In this document: piece after piece, positions 7,302 through 15,006 of the stretch
How positions within the stretch are numbered: position 1 is the first letter of the stretch
Layout of the letters: the number at the start of each line of letters is the position of its first letter
Origin: DASPSR01 sp035516175
Lineage (GTDB): Bacteria; Nitrospirota; UBA9217
NCBI GenBank assembly: GCA_035516175.1
Contig: DATJAO010000057.1
Location: 1-41,190, forward strand
Direction of reading: 5' to 3'
DNA: 41,190 bases
Position numbers and translations under genes: made by a program
Notes under the pieces: generated by a model
What the model was told of the DNA's origin: nothing
What the model saw: only the letters and a program-made list of their open reading frames with translations
Database searches by the model: none

Positions 7302-8834
7302 TCAAGGAAATCTCTGGGGGGGATTTACCAGAAGGAAAATGCTTCCGAGCAGGCACAGGCAGGAAAAAACATCGCCATATCTCGTGTAAAAGGTTTTAAC
7401 GCTTCCCGGTGTCAGTGTGTGGCTGAGGTACGCTTTGGTGAAGATGGCCGATGTGTCGAGTATCCTGCCTTTTGCATCAATAAAGCCGGAAACACCGGTA
7501 TTGGCGGCACGGGCCACAGGCACACGGTTTTCCACGGCGCGGAACACAGCCATGGAAAAGTGCTGATAGGGTGCTGCGGTTCTGCCGAACCACGCGTCGT
7601 TCGTGATCGTGGTAATGATAGCGGCCCCGCGGTCGACAAACCTCCTGATGAGGTCCGGAAAGATGATCTCGTAACAGATGGCCGTGTTTAGTTTCACTTC
7701 CCTTGCGGTACCCTGACGATGCGGAGCAAGGGTAAATACGGTATAGTCGTTTCCTGCTTCGAAATCGCCGCTGGAATGGACCATTTTCTCAATGAAGAAC
7801 AGGACATTCTTGAGCGGCACGTATTCACCGAACGGCACGAGGTGGATCTTGTGATATGCCGCCCCGACCGTTCCGTCTGACGTGAGCAGGAACGCGGAGT
7901 TCCTGAGGTGAACGGCCCCATCCGGTCTGACTTCGTAGGTCGGGCTTCCGAACAACAGCGGGACGCCATTCTTTTTCACGAACGACCTAAGGTCTTCTCG
8001 CAGTGCGCTGTCACGTAGTCCTTCACCATTGAAATAAAAAGGGGTGGCGGTCTCAGGCCAGATGACGATATCGGGATGCTGCTGTAGAGCTTCCTGAGTG
8101 AGTCGCTCATAGACATCGAGTGTTTCCCTTTGGAAAGTTGGGTCCCACTTCTTGTCCTGTTCGATGTTCCCCTGCACCACGGAGACCGTGACACCGCCGA
8201 TGTTCACTGGAACGCTAAGGCGCATAAGCCCATAGCCCAGCACGAGCACCATGGTTACTGCGGCAATAAGAAGGAGAGGATACTTTTGTCTATCCGTGAG
8301 AAATTCAGCAACAGCGGCGTTGACGAAAACGATCAGAAACGAAACACCGTACACACCGGCGATGTCCGAAACCTGTATCAAGGGTAGGGCGAGGTACTGC
8401 GAATAGCCGAGGAGCGACCAGGGGAAACCGCTGAAAGCATAGGTACGCGCGAATTCAAGAGCGGTCCAGACGGCAGGCGCTGATAAGATCAGGAGCGAAG
8501 GATGATTCCTCCTGAGATGTACAACAACAGCGCCGAAGAGTGCGGGATAGAACGCAAGGTAAGCACAGAGGAGGGAAGTTATAAGTGACGCCGGGATGAG
8601 CGGGATGCCCCCATAATAGTGCATGGAGTTCATGACCCAGTGGACGGTCCCGGCGAAATAAACAATCCCGGTTATACCGCCGAGCCAAAAACCATTCTTA
8701 ACGCTTTGTCCGCTGAGGGCCAAAAAAAGCGGGACGAGAGCGATCCATGCGAGCAAGTGGACATTGAGTGTGGGGAAAATAAAGACCAGGAACAGGCCCG
8801 AAGCAGTCGCGAGCGCCACGCTGCGGCGATTCAT
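7302..8834 (-). CDS. lnt: Apolipoprotein N-acyltransferase
   Basis: Inner-membrane enzyme that adds the third acyl chain to the N-terminal cysteine of lipoproteins, the last step of lipoprotein maturation in Gram-negatives. It has 510 residues (E. coli 512), with hydrophobic segments over about 1-210 followed by a nitrilase-like periplasmic domain. The catalytic triad is visible as Glu261 (WPETATPF), Lys329 (KIHLVPFGEY) and Cys387 (AICYEIIFPD). The ATG at 8834 lies 1 nt after the stop of the upstream Hfq-like gene, so the two are translationally coupled. Its substrates in this window include several lipobox proteins (for example at 17221, 22854 and 36502). Confidence 0.96.
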   Translation of the reverse strand: MNRRSVALATASGLFLVFIFPTLNVHLLAWIALVPLFLALSGQSVKNGFWLGGITGIVYFAGTVHWVMNSMHYYGGIPLIPASLITSLLCAYLAFYPALFGAVVVHLRRNHPSLLILSAPAVWTALEFARTYAFSGFPWSLLGYSQYLALPLIQVSDIAGVYGVSFLIVFVNAAVAEFLTDRQKYPLLLIAAVTMVLVLGYGLMRLSVPVNIGGVTVSVVQGNIEQDKKWDPTFQRETLDVYERLTQEALQQHPDIVIWPETATPFYFNGEGLRDSALREDLRSFVKKNGVPLLFGSPTYEVRPDGAVHLRNSAFLLTSDGTVGAAYHKIHLVPFGEYVPLKNVLFFIEKMVHSSGDFEAGNDYTVFTLAPHRQGTAREVKLNTAICYEIIFPDLIRRFVDRGAAIITTITNDAWFGRTAAPYQHFSMAVFRAVENRVPVARAANTGVSGFIDAKGRILDTSAIFTKAYLSHTLTPGSVKTFYTRYGDVFSCLCLLGSIFLLVNPPQRFP

Positions 8835-8835
8835 G

Positions 8836-9228
8836 TTATTTTGCTGCCTTCTGTTCCTGTATCCATTTGAGGAGTCCGTCTTTCATGCTGCTGTTGATGC
8901 TCTGTTCGCCAGAAGATGTGTGCATCGTCGCTGGAGGATGCGCTGTCCTCGGCTTCGGGAAAGCCTTAACCGATTGAGGTGTTGTCTTGTCCTGTGCGGG
9001 TCTGTGCGAGGGGGCAGGACGCCGCTGTTCTTCCTGGATAGAAGGGCTCAGTGAGGCGACCGCATGTCGGTAGAGGATCTCACGTTTCTGGCCTTCCATC
9101 ATGATGACATAACTGTCGAATGCTCTGATCCTCCCTGAAACCCGGATATTGTTCTGGAGGGTCACGGTCACAGGAATCTGTGCCTCCTGATAAGAGCTCA
9201 GCATTCTATCAAGGAGATTCGCTTCCAT
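8836..9228 (-). CDS. Hfq/Sm-like RNA-binding protein with C-terminal tail
   Basis: 130 residues. Positions about 3-62 resemble Hfq: NLLDRMLSSYQ, PVTVTLQNNIRVSGRI (Sm1), AFDSYVIMM, and ILYRHAVASLSPS, which matches the Sm2 YKHAIS motif with Tyr-Arg-His in place of Tyr-Lys-His. The rest is a Pro/Gln/Arg-rich, probably disordered tail ending LLKWIQEQK. Hfq forms hexameric rings that bind small RNAs and mRNAs. Standard Hfq starts with a QDxFLN motif that is altered here (NLLDRML). It follows another Sm-like gene by 10 bp and precedes lnt by 1 bp. Ribosome binding site GAGGTG. Whether it is the cell's main Hfq or a specialised paralogue cannot be told. Confidence 0.8.
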   Translation of the reverse strand: MEANLLDRMLSSYQEAQIPVTVTLQNNIRVSGRIRAFDSYVIMMEGQKREILYRHAVASLSPSIQEEQRRPAPSHRPAQDKTTPQSVKAFPKPRTAHPPATMHTSSGEQSINSSMKDGLLKWIQEQKAAK

Positions 9229-9238
9229 GGGTACACCT

Positions 9239-9724
9239 CTAACGATTTATCGTGGTAATTGAATGCTTATAGTACAGGTGCTGTCTGCCGCCTTCTTTGA
9301 GCAGAATGGTGAAATTGTCATATGCTTCAATATGAGCCTTAATACGCTGCCCGTTGATAAGGAAGAGGGTCAGGACCTGGTTTTCCTTGATGGCTTTGTC
9401 GAGAAATTCCTGCTGGATGTTCGGCCTGCCTGAAGAAGAATCGGCGTATATCGTAGGTTGATCCGCGGATCCCTGTGATGAAGACCGAGCCGGAAACGTG
9501 AGAATGGGCTGAGCGGCGGTCAAATATGATATCTCTTGCTTGAGGATGGTGAGGATCTTGCCATTCACTTCGAGATTGATTTCATAACGGCCGATGTTGC
9601 AAATGATGCCTTCGTGCTCTATTTTGTTCATCTGGCCGATACGGAGTGTGACCGCACTTGCTTGAGCCTGGGAAAGGAATTGCGGTTCGATGGCTTGCTT
9701 CGACTCTTCCTTCAGTACTTCCAT
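9239..9724 (-). CDS. Tandem Sm-domain Hfq-like protein
   Basis: 161 residues with what look like two Sm-type folds in one chain. The C-terminal half (about 100-161) is clearly Hfq-like: QQEFLDKAIKEN, LTLFLINGQRIKAHIEAYD, FTILLKEGG and LYYKHSITTIN, containing the YKHS/A-I Sm2 motif. The N-terminal half (about 25-75) has the same strand pattern (TLRIGQMNKIEHEGIICNIG, YEINLEVNGK) but lacks the YKH motif. A Ser/Gln-rich linker separates them. A two-domain chain could build a ring from three subunits. It heads the minus-strand run Sm-Sm-lnt and appears to be leaderless: TTGCAA-N17-TATGAT ends 8 nt before the ATG. Function beyond RNA binding is unknown. Confidence 0.72.
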   Translation of the reverse strand: MEVLKEESKQAIEPQFLSQAQASAVTLRIGQMNKIEHEGIICNIGRYEINLEVNGKILTILKQEISYLTAAQPILTFPARSSSQGSADQPTIYADSSSGRPNIQQEFLDKAIKENQVLTLFLINGQRIKAHIEAYDNFTILLKEGGRQHLYYKHSITTINR

Positions 9725-9732
9725 TAGTTAAA

Positions 9733-9761
9733 ATCATATATGAAAAAATCGACTTTTGCAA
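9733..9761 (-). promoter_or_regulatory. Promoter for the Sm-Sm-lnt operon (probably leaderless)
   Basis: Minus strand: TTGCAA (9756-9761), 17-bp spacer, TATGAT (9733-9738), then 8 nt to the ATG at 9724. Transcription would begin at or within 1-2 nt of the start codon. Confidence 0.6.
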
Positions 9762-9859
9762 GAAATTTTTCTGCTTGCTTTCTTTGCTGCGGGATCCCGG
9801 CATGAGCTGATATTGTAAGGATTGAAGATTGAACGAAGACGATGCCGTTTTTTTATTTA

Positions 9860-9888
9860 TTGACATTTAGATGCGTATCACTTATTAT
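9860..9888 (+). promoter_or_regulatory. Promoter for queD (probably leaderless)
   Basis: TTGACA (9860-9865), 17-bp spacer, TATTAT (9883-9888). The ATG at 9898 is 9 nt further, so the transcript should start at about 9895-9898 with no Shine-Dalgarno. The alternative in-frame ATG at 9871 lies inside the spacer and cannot be used from this promoter. Confidence 0.72.
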
Positions 9889-9897
9889 TTTTTCACA

Positions 9898-10266
9898 ATG
9901 TATGAACTCATGGTTGAATCAAAATTCGCGGCAGCGCATCAGCTGCGCGGCTATCAGGGCAAGTGCGAGAAGCTTCATGGTCACAACTGGAGGGTGACTG
10001 TGGCGGTGACTGCGGAACGGCTGGACGAACAGGGGCTTGCCATCGACTTTCATGACCTCAAAAAGTCGCTTCGCGAGGTGCTAGACCAGCTCGAACATAC
10101 CTTTCTGAACGACATTTTCCCTTTCACCCAGATCAACCCTTCATCTGAGAACCTGGCCAAGTGGATCTACGATAACCTGACCAAGAAGATAAACGATGAC
10201 AATCTCGAAGTCGCCAGCGTCACCGTGTGGGAGTCGGATACGGCCTCGGCAAGCTATTTCGAGTAA
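9898..10266 (+). CDS. queD: 6-carboxy-5,6,7,8-tetrahydropterin synthase (QueD/PTPS family)
   Basis: 122-residue member of the 6-pyruvoyltetrahydropterin synthase family, which converts dihydroneopterin triphosphate to carboxytetrahydropterin in queuosine (7-deazaguanine) synthesis. Visible features are the N-terminal YELMVESKFAAAHQL with a zinc His, the catalytic Cys in GKCEKLHGHNWRV with the HGH zinc ligands, and the C-terminal Glu in VTVWESDTASASYF. Length is normal for QueD. The start at 9898 is set by the promoter and by the family's usual MYE start. It is divergent from the Sm-like operon. No other queuosine gene lies in the window. Confidence 0.9.
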   Translation: MYELMVESKFAAAHQLRGYQGKCEKLHGHNWRVTVAVTAERLDEQGLAIDFHDLKKSLREVLDQLEHTFLNDIFPFTQINPSSENLAKWIYDNLTKKINDDNLEVASVTVWESDTASASYFE

Positions 10267-10411
10267 GACTCAAAATTCTCCTCCAATACGGGCGCAGATA
10301 AAATAAAAGCATCAACCGCGAAGGCGGCAGGATAGCGAATTCGACTGTTTATAAGTGTATTAAGATTTGCGTCCTTTGCACCTTTGCGCATGACGCTGTT
10401 TCGTTTTTATC

Positions 10412-11749
10412 ATGGACAACCAAATTGCCGATAAAATCCTCTCCCTCTCCAGAGACCTCAAGGCCGATGCGGCAGAGGTCTTTCTCCGTTCTTACATATC
10501 AACGATCATCGAAGTAAAAGATCAGAAGGTCGATGCTTTCGACCGCGCTCGGGATATCGGCGCAGGGCTCCGCGTGCTCATCAACGGGAGAATGGGGTTT
10601 GCTTTCACAACGGATCTGTCGGAACCGGCGCTCATGATCCTCGCACAGGCAGCGGCAACGAACGCACGGAACACCGAACCCGACGAGTTTCACTCCATTC
10701 CCGGAAGTCCGTCCGCGGCATACCGCTCCGTTGAAATTCACGATCCTGATATGGTCGCCTTGACGGAGAAGGAAAAGATTGACCGCGTCATGGCCATGGA
10801 ACGTGAAGCATTCGCCATTGATCCTAGGATAAAGCGCATCCGCAAAGCATCAGCGAGTTTTTCCGAATCCGAAACGCTGATCATGAACACGAACGGGGGC
10901 AAGGTCTCGTACCGAGGAACAGCTGCCTCTTCGAGCATCGAGGCTGTTGCCGAAGACAAGGGAGAATCGCAGGCTGGTTCAGATTTTGATGTGAACAGGT
11001 TCTATCGCAAGCTCCTGATAGAGGAGATCGGGAGGCGGGCGGCGAGGAAGGCCCTGGACCTGCTCGGTGCCAGACATATTGACTCCGTCAGGGTTCCGGT
11101 TATCCTTGAAGCGGAAGTGGCTGGGGAATTCTTGTCGATCATGTCCTCCGGATTCTCGTCAGAGAATGTCCAGAAGAAGAAATCGCTCTTTATTGACAGG
11201 TTGGGCAAAGAAGTCGTATCGCCGCTCATAACCGTTATCGACGATGGTCTCCTGGATCGCGGGCTTGGGACCGCGCCGTCGGATGACGAGACCATGCCGA
11301 TGAGACGGAAAACGGTCATCGAGAAAGGCCGGCTCGCAATGTTCCTTTATAATACATATACAGCGAACAAGGACAAGACAGTGTCAACGGGAAACGGAAT
11401 GCGCGGCGGGTTCAAGGGTGTTCCGGGCGTCGGCGTGACGAACCTGTATGTTGAACCGGGGCAACATTCTTTGGACGAGCTTGTTAGTTATGCAAGCAAG
11501 GGATTGCTGGTCACGGAGATCATGGGCGCTCATACAGCCAATCCCATATCAGGCGATTTTTCCGTGGGCGCAACTGGGTTCTGGATAGAGAACGGGAAGA
11601 AGGCCTATCCTGTGCGAGAGATAACAATCGCCGGAAATATCCTCGAACTCATGAAGAACGTCGACGCCGTGGGCAACGATCTTCGCTTTTCCGGGAGGAT
11701 CGGTAGCCCCTCGCTCAGAGTGAATGAACTTTCGATAGGAGGGAAGTGA
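10412..11749 (+). CDS. pmbA: TldE/PmbA family metalloprotease subunit
   Basis: 445 residues, normal for the TldD/TldE (PmbA) family, whose heterodimer degrades unfolded peptides and matures some ribosomally made peptides. Seen: the N-terminal domain with GLRVLINGRMGFAFTTDL, the central LLGARHIDSVRVPVILEAEVAGEFL, and the C-terminal GGFKGVPGVGVTNLYVEPG and ISGDFSVGATGFWIENG. There is no HExxxH metal motif of TldD, so it is the TldE-type subunit; no tldD is in the window. There is no clear ribosome binding site. Its 3' end is followed by about 470 bp of AT-rich regulatory DNA. Confidence 0.9.
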   Translation: MDNQIADKILSLSRDLKADAAEVFLRSYISTIIEVKDQKVDAFDRARDIGAGLRVLINGRMGFAFTTDLSEPALMILAQAAATNARNTEPDEFHSIPGSPSAAYRSVEIHDPDMVALTEKEKIDRVMAMEREAFAIDPRIKRIRKASASFSESETLIMNTNGGKVSYRGTAASSSIEAVAEDKGESQAGSDFDVNRFYRKLLIEEIGRRAARKALDLLGARHIDSVRVPVILEAEVAGEFLSIMSSGFSSENVQKKKSLFIDRLGKEVVSPLITVIDDGLLDRGLGTAPSDDETMPMRRKTVIEKGRLAMFLYNTYTANKDKTVSTGNGMRGGFKGVPGVGVTNLYVEPGQHSLDELVSYASKGLLVTEIMGAHTANPISGDFSVGATGFWIENGKKAYPVREITIAGNILELMKNVDAVGNDLRFSGRIGSPSLRVNELSIGGK

Positions 11750-11915
11750 ATCAGAAAGCTTACTTTCCATTTTGCATCTATCGCGATAATCTTCTTGTTC
11801 GTATCATTCTTTATTACTAGTTTACGACATATCCGAAAAAACAACCTTCCTGCCCCTATACTTCTTCTTTAATTTATGCTATTAATAAAAAAAGGAGCAG
11901 TTTTACATGCGCGAA

Positions 11916-11944
11916 TTCATGCGCCCATGTATCTGACGTATAAT
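11916..11944 (+). promoter_or_regulatory. Candidate promoter upstream of the first GEMM riboswitch
   Basis: TTCATG (11916-11921), 17-bp spacer, TATAAT (11939-11944). The -10 is perfect and the -35 is weak. It would produce a leader of about 105 nt before the aptamer. Other AT-rich candidates exist nearer the aptamer. The stretch 11750-11915 holds no recognisable gene. Confidence 0.45.
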
Positions 11945-12055
11945 AATATTTACGAATTCAATAATTCTAAAGTTTAATTTTTTTTATAGTGAAGGTTATC
12001 GCCAGAATTTACACATAATTTGCATTTTATTTCCTTTTTTAAAGAATAAAATCGC

Positions 12056-12136
12056 CCGATAAAGCCAAACCCTTCATGAGAGGGGGACGGAAAGCGGCGG
12101 GTCTTGAAGCAGAGATGGCCGAGCTGCCGAAGGTTA
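12056..12136 (+). promoter_or_regulatory. c-di-GMP-I (GEMM-I) riboswitch aptamer, copy 1
   Basis: GATAAAGCCAAACC, a CCCTTC/GAGGGG hairpin, then GGACGGAAAGC, GGGTCT...AGATGGCCGAGCTGCCGAAGG match the GEMM-I consensus (AAACC, hairpin, GGACGCAAAGC, P3 with GGGUC/GAnnnCC, GCCGA). The hairpin loop is ATGA and not the usual GNRA. The base three nucleotides before AAACC, which I align to position 20 that reads the ligand, is G, the c-di-GMP type. The 3' part overlaps the terminator at 12119-12163, so ligand binding probably prevents termination (ON switch). It precedes the NHL-repeat gene at 12219 and the cytochrome beyond. Confidence 0.85.
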
Positions 12137-12163
12137 AATCCTGAGGTATGCTCGGTTTTTTTT
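12119..12163 (+). terminator. Expression-platform terminator of GEMM copy 1
   Basis: CCGAGC (12119-12124) pairs with GCTCGG (12150-12155). Inner pairs are GCC/GGT and AGG/CCT flanking tandem GA mismatches, and eight T follow. The 5' strand is part of the aptamer core, so aptamer and terminator compete. Confidence 0.85.
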
Positions 12164-12218
12164 ATTCTTTAAGTCTTCGGGGGTCATCTATAAATATCAG
12201 GTCTTACAGGATGTACTT

Positions 12219-13181
12219 ATGCGAGGGCGAATCAAAAAATATTTTTTTCTGCTTCTCATCACTATTTGCCCCCTCATGACGGCGCCTGCATTGCCGGCAT
12301 TATCAGCCACCGTAGGGGCAACCTTTCTGTATACGCTGTCCGATTTCACAGGCCCCTTTGTGATCGGAGGGGGGAGGATGTTCGTTGATAAGGAGCGGAA
12401 CGAGGTCTACATCGTGTATCAGAATGTCGTGAGGGTGTTCAATGAAAACGGTCTGGAGATCTACCGCTTCAATGAAGACAACAATCTTGGCAAGCTCGCC
12501 GCCATCGCGGTAGACCAGGACGGCACCATCTTCTTCCTTTCCTATGATGATAGAGGAGTGTATGGGATTATCCGCTGCAATTACCGGGGAGAACCGAAGG
12601 GGAGGATTGAGATCACCGGACTCACGTCCGATTTTGCCAACTATGAGAAGTTTTCGCCGACCAACATGGTGTACCAGGGAGGGCAATTCTACCTTGCGGA
12701 CGCGCGCACTCTGAGGATCGCGGTCGCCGATATGAACGGAAAGGTGCAGAAGACCTTTGACCTTATCCCTCTTCTTGATCTCAAGGAAAAGGACCGGGCC
12801 GATAATGAGATGGGCGGCTTCAGCGTTGACAAAGAGGGCAACATGCTGTTTACCGTTCCGGTACTGTTTATTGCTGGCGTGCTCTCTCCGGAGGGGAAGC
12901 TAAAGAACTTTGGCAAGCCGGGGAGCATCCCGGGGAGATTTCAGGTCGTGTCCGGCATAATAACGGACAACAAGGGAAACATTCTGGTGGCGGACAAATT
13001 GAAAAGCGTCATCAACGTGTATGACAAGAACACTCAGTTCCTGATGGAATTCGGCGGCCGCGGGATCGGGCCGGGCACTTTGATCAACCCCGAGGTGATT
13101 GCCGTGGACGGCAATGACAAGCTGTATGTCACCCAGGGCGGGAACCGGGGGATTAGCGTTTTCAAGTTGATTTACAACTGA
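12219..13181 (+). CDS. Exported NHL-repeat (six-bladed propeller-like) protein
   Basis: 320 residues with an N-terminal signal peptide (KKYFFLLLITICPLM, cleavage near ALPALSA). The body has repeated propeller blades with motifs such as IAVDQDGTIFFLS, FSVDKEGNMLFTV, IITDNKGNILVAD and IAVDGNDKLYVTQGG typical of NHL repeats. No heme motif or enzyme residues are seen. Such proteins are common beside multiheme cytochromes in metal- and nitrite-reducing bacteria, where they may scaffold or bind partners. It is controlled by the GEMM riboswitch upstream and is followed, after 213 bp containing a second GEMM riboswitch, by the hexaheme cytochrome, likely in one transcription unit. Its precise role is unknown. 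Confidence 0.78.
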   Translation: MRGRIKKYFFLLLITICPLMTAPALPALSATVGATFLYTLSDFTGPFVIGGGRMFVDKERNEVYIVYQNVVRVFNENGLEIYRFNEDNNLGKLAAIAVDQDGTIFFLSYDDRGVYGIIRCNYRGEPKGRIEITGLTSDFANYEKFSPTNMVYQGGQFYLADARTLRIAVADMNGKVQKTFDLIPLLDLKEKDRADNEMGGFSVDKEGNMLFTVPVLFIAGVLSPEGKLKNFGKPGSIPGRFQVVSGIITDNKGNILVADKLKSVINVYDKNTQFLMEFGGRGIGPGTLINPEVIAVDGNDKLYVTQGGNRGISVFKLIYN

Positions 13182-13296
13182 AAACAGCATTGCACGACAA
13201 AGGGGGTGAGAGCCCAAACAGAATATTAGAAGGTGAGCGGCCACAAGTAGTGTGGAGGGGCGTTCTGACCATATCGGATAAACCAACATAGTGATG

Positions 13297-13376
13297 CTCC
13301 GAAAAGAGTAAACCCATCGCAAGGTGGGGGTACAAGGCCGACGGGTCCCGGAAGGGGGACGGCCGGGCTGTCGGAG
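13297..13376 (+). promoter_or_regulatory. GEMM-I riboswitch aptamer, copy 2 (A at position 20; possible 3',3'-cGAMP type)
   Basis: CTCCGA (13297-13302) pairs with TCGGAG (13371-13376) as P1. Between lie AGAGTAAACC, an ACCCATC-GCAA-GGTGGGG hairpin with a GNRA loop, TACAAGGCC, and a GGGTCCC/GGGGGACGGCC P3 followed by GGGCTGTCGG. The base aligned to GEMM position 20 is A (AGAGTAAACC). In Geobacter, G20A variants are known to prefer 3',3'-cGAMP. The 3' end of P1 is only 6 nt from the AAGGAGGAGG ribosome binding site of the cytochrome, suggesting translational control. No terminator is seen between aptamer and gene. Confidence 0.78.
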
Positions 13377-13394
13377 AACACGAAGGAGGAGGTT

Positions 13395-14645
13395 ATGAAC
13401 ATTTACAAATTGAGCCTTATCCTTGTCGCTGTAACCGCGGTAGTGTTCGGGCTGAGCGGAATTAGCTTAGCGTTCCATGACGGCGGAGTCGCCAACTGTG
13501 TGGGCTGCCACCAAATGCACAATGCGAATACCACAAACCTTCTGATAGGCGTTGATGACAGCACAACATGTCTAAACTGTCATGGCGCATCAGGTCAAAT
13601 CAGCTTCCATATCGCCACCCCCACTGCAGACATGCCCGTGGGAACGCCACCAGTCAATGAAGGCCCCGGCGGCGACTTTGGCTGGCTGAAGAAGTCCTAT
13701 TCTTTCACGATGTTAGGAGTGCCAGCTACCGATAGCGGCGACACCCATGGCCATAATATTATTGCTGCTGGCTATGACGTTGGCTATACTGTTGACCCCA
13801 TAAACTCAACGGCACCGGGCGGAACTTTCACGTCAGCCCTGCTTGCCTGCACCAGCTGCCATGACCAGCATGGTCAAGGCCGCTGGTTACCGAACGGAAC
13901 CTATGCCAAGACAGGTGCCGCAATCTGGACATCCGGTTCGTATGGCGCCTTGCCGTCAACTTTCCCCGGTACTAGCGAGGCACTAGCGACGGGCGTGTAC
14001 CGCCTGCTCCGCGCTGTCGACACTGTTAACGGCGTGACCTTCCCCCCGACCCCGCCGGTAGCTGTCGTTCCGACTGTCTATAACAGGTCCGAGTATTTCA
14101 CCCAGACCCGCACGGCCTACGGCTCGGGGATGTCACCCTTCTGTGGCACGTGCCATCCTGACATGCACATAACGGCAGGTATCAATCGTCACCCACAGGA
14201 TGTTGTAATGTCGGGCTCAATCCAGGCCAACTACAACAGCTATGTAATGTCAGGCAATATGACTGGTTCCCCGACCACCTCGTACCTGTCGCTCGTTCCG
14301 TTCGAAGAAGGCCTGACTTACAGCACGGCCAACATCACCACGCTGGCGAGCCATGCAGTTACCGACAATTCCGTCCTGAACGGCCCAGGCTCCGGCACCG
14401 TGCCGGCAACGGCGACGGTAATGTGCCTCTCCTGCCACAGGGCGCACGCGACTGGCTGGGATTCCATGCTTAGATGGAACAACCAGGTTGCGACCATCAC
14501 GGTCGCCGGCGCTTATCCTACCGGGAACGATGCTGGCTTTGGCCGTTCCTTAACTGAGGTTCAAAAAGCTTACTATGACTACAACATAACGAAATGGTCC
14601 GCGTATCAGCGTGTGCTCTGCAACAAGTGCCATGCTCAAGACTGA
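13395..14645 (+). CDS. Exported hexaheme c-type cytochrome
   Basis: 416 residues with an N-terminal signal peptide (about 1-27, cleavage near SLAFH). Six CXXCH heme motifs are present: CVGCH, CLNCH, CTSCH, CGTCH, CLSCH and CNKCH. Spacing is wide, with long beta-rich segments between hemes, as in the outer-surface or periplasmic multiheme cytochromes of Geobacter relatives. Probably an electron-transfer protein for extracellular or periplasmic acceptors; the partner cannot be told. The ribosome binding site AAGGAGGAGG is strong, and a GEMM-I riboswitch sits directly upstream. A good terminator follows at 14671-14701, closing the NHL-cytochrome unit. Confidence 0.88.
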   Translation: MNIYKLSLILVAVTAVVFGLSGISLAFHDGGVANCVGCHQMHNANTTNLLIGVDDSTTCLNCHGASGQISFHIATPTADMPVGTPPVNEGPGGDFGWLKKSYSFTMLGVPATDSGDTHGHNIIAAGYDVGYTVDPINSTAPGGTFTSALLACTSCHDQHGQGRWLPNGTYAKTGAAIWTSGSYGALPSTFPGTSEALATGVYRLLRAVDTVNGVTFPPTPPVAVVPTVYNRSEYFTQTRTAYGSGMSPFCGTCHPDMHITAGINRHPQDVVMSGSIQANYNSYVMSGNMTGSPTTSYLSLVPFEEGLTYSTANITTLASHAVTDNSVLNGPGSGTVPATATVMCLSCHRAHATGWDSMLRWNNQVATITVAGAYPTGNDAGFGRSLTEVQKAYYDYNITKWSAYQRVLCNKCHAQD

Positions 14646-14670
14646 CGAGTATAAAGGAAGGAAAGCAAAA

Positions 14671-14701
14671 AGAGGACCGGCATTTGCGGTCCTCTTTTTT
14701 T
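14671..14701 (+). terminator. Rho-independent terminator after the hexaheme cytochrome
   Basis: AGAGGACCG (14671-14679) pairs with CGGTCCTCT (14687-14695), loop GCATTTG (with an extra GC/GC possible), followed by TTTTTT. It is a perfect 9-bp stem 26 bp after the stop codon. Confidence 0.93.
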
Positions 14702-14923
14702 GTATGCCAGTCATGACATATTTTACTTTGGTACTAGCCTACTTGGCATGGTGCCTAATCGGTGACTCGGACATGCAAGTACCCTACATGCCTTGATGTA
14801 AGGAACCGTTAGCCGAACAGCAAGGGTGCCCGGGACGATAAGGAAACTCTCATGAGGGTCTCTGCAGATTACATCTCGAAAGTACGATCATTCCAAGAAA
14901 GCACTTTTTTGCAGGTATGCTCA
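14702..14923. other. Gene-free stretch before the usp regulatory region
   Basis: No credible reading frame or known RNA motif is visible in about 220 bp. It holds a small ATGCCAGTCATGACAT imperfect palindrome near 14704 and a purine-rich GGAACCGTTAGCCGAACAGC segment that looks RNA-like but matches nothing I know. Confidence 0.4.
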
Positions 14924-14987
14924 CTGATATATATCAAGAGATTAATTGATGTATATCAATGACAAAATCTTAATTCCGCGCTATTAT
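14924..14987 (+). promoter_or_regulatory. FNR-type dual-site promoter for usp
   Basis: TTGAT-GTAT-ATCAA (14946-14959) is an exact FNR consensus (TTGAT-N4-ATCAA). A second site CTGAT-ATAT-ATCAA (14924-14937, one mismatch) lies 22 bp upstream centre to centre, two helical turns. The -10 TATTAT is at 14982-14987, so the start should be near 14994. That places the perfect site at -41.5, the class II activator position, and the second at -63.5. CRP/FNR-family relatives such as Dnr or NnrR use similar boxes, so the exact factor is uncertain. Confidence 0.82.
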
Positions 14988-15006
14988 TAATTAAAGTTGA
15001 TTATTT

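Noticed and set aside
9871..9897. Upstream ATG for queD
   Set aside because: It lies in the -35/-10 spacer of a near-consensus promoter, and family proteins start at MYE.
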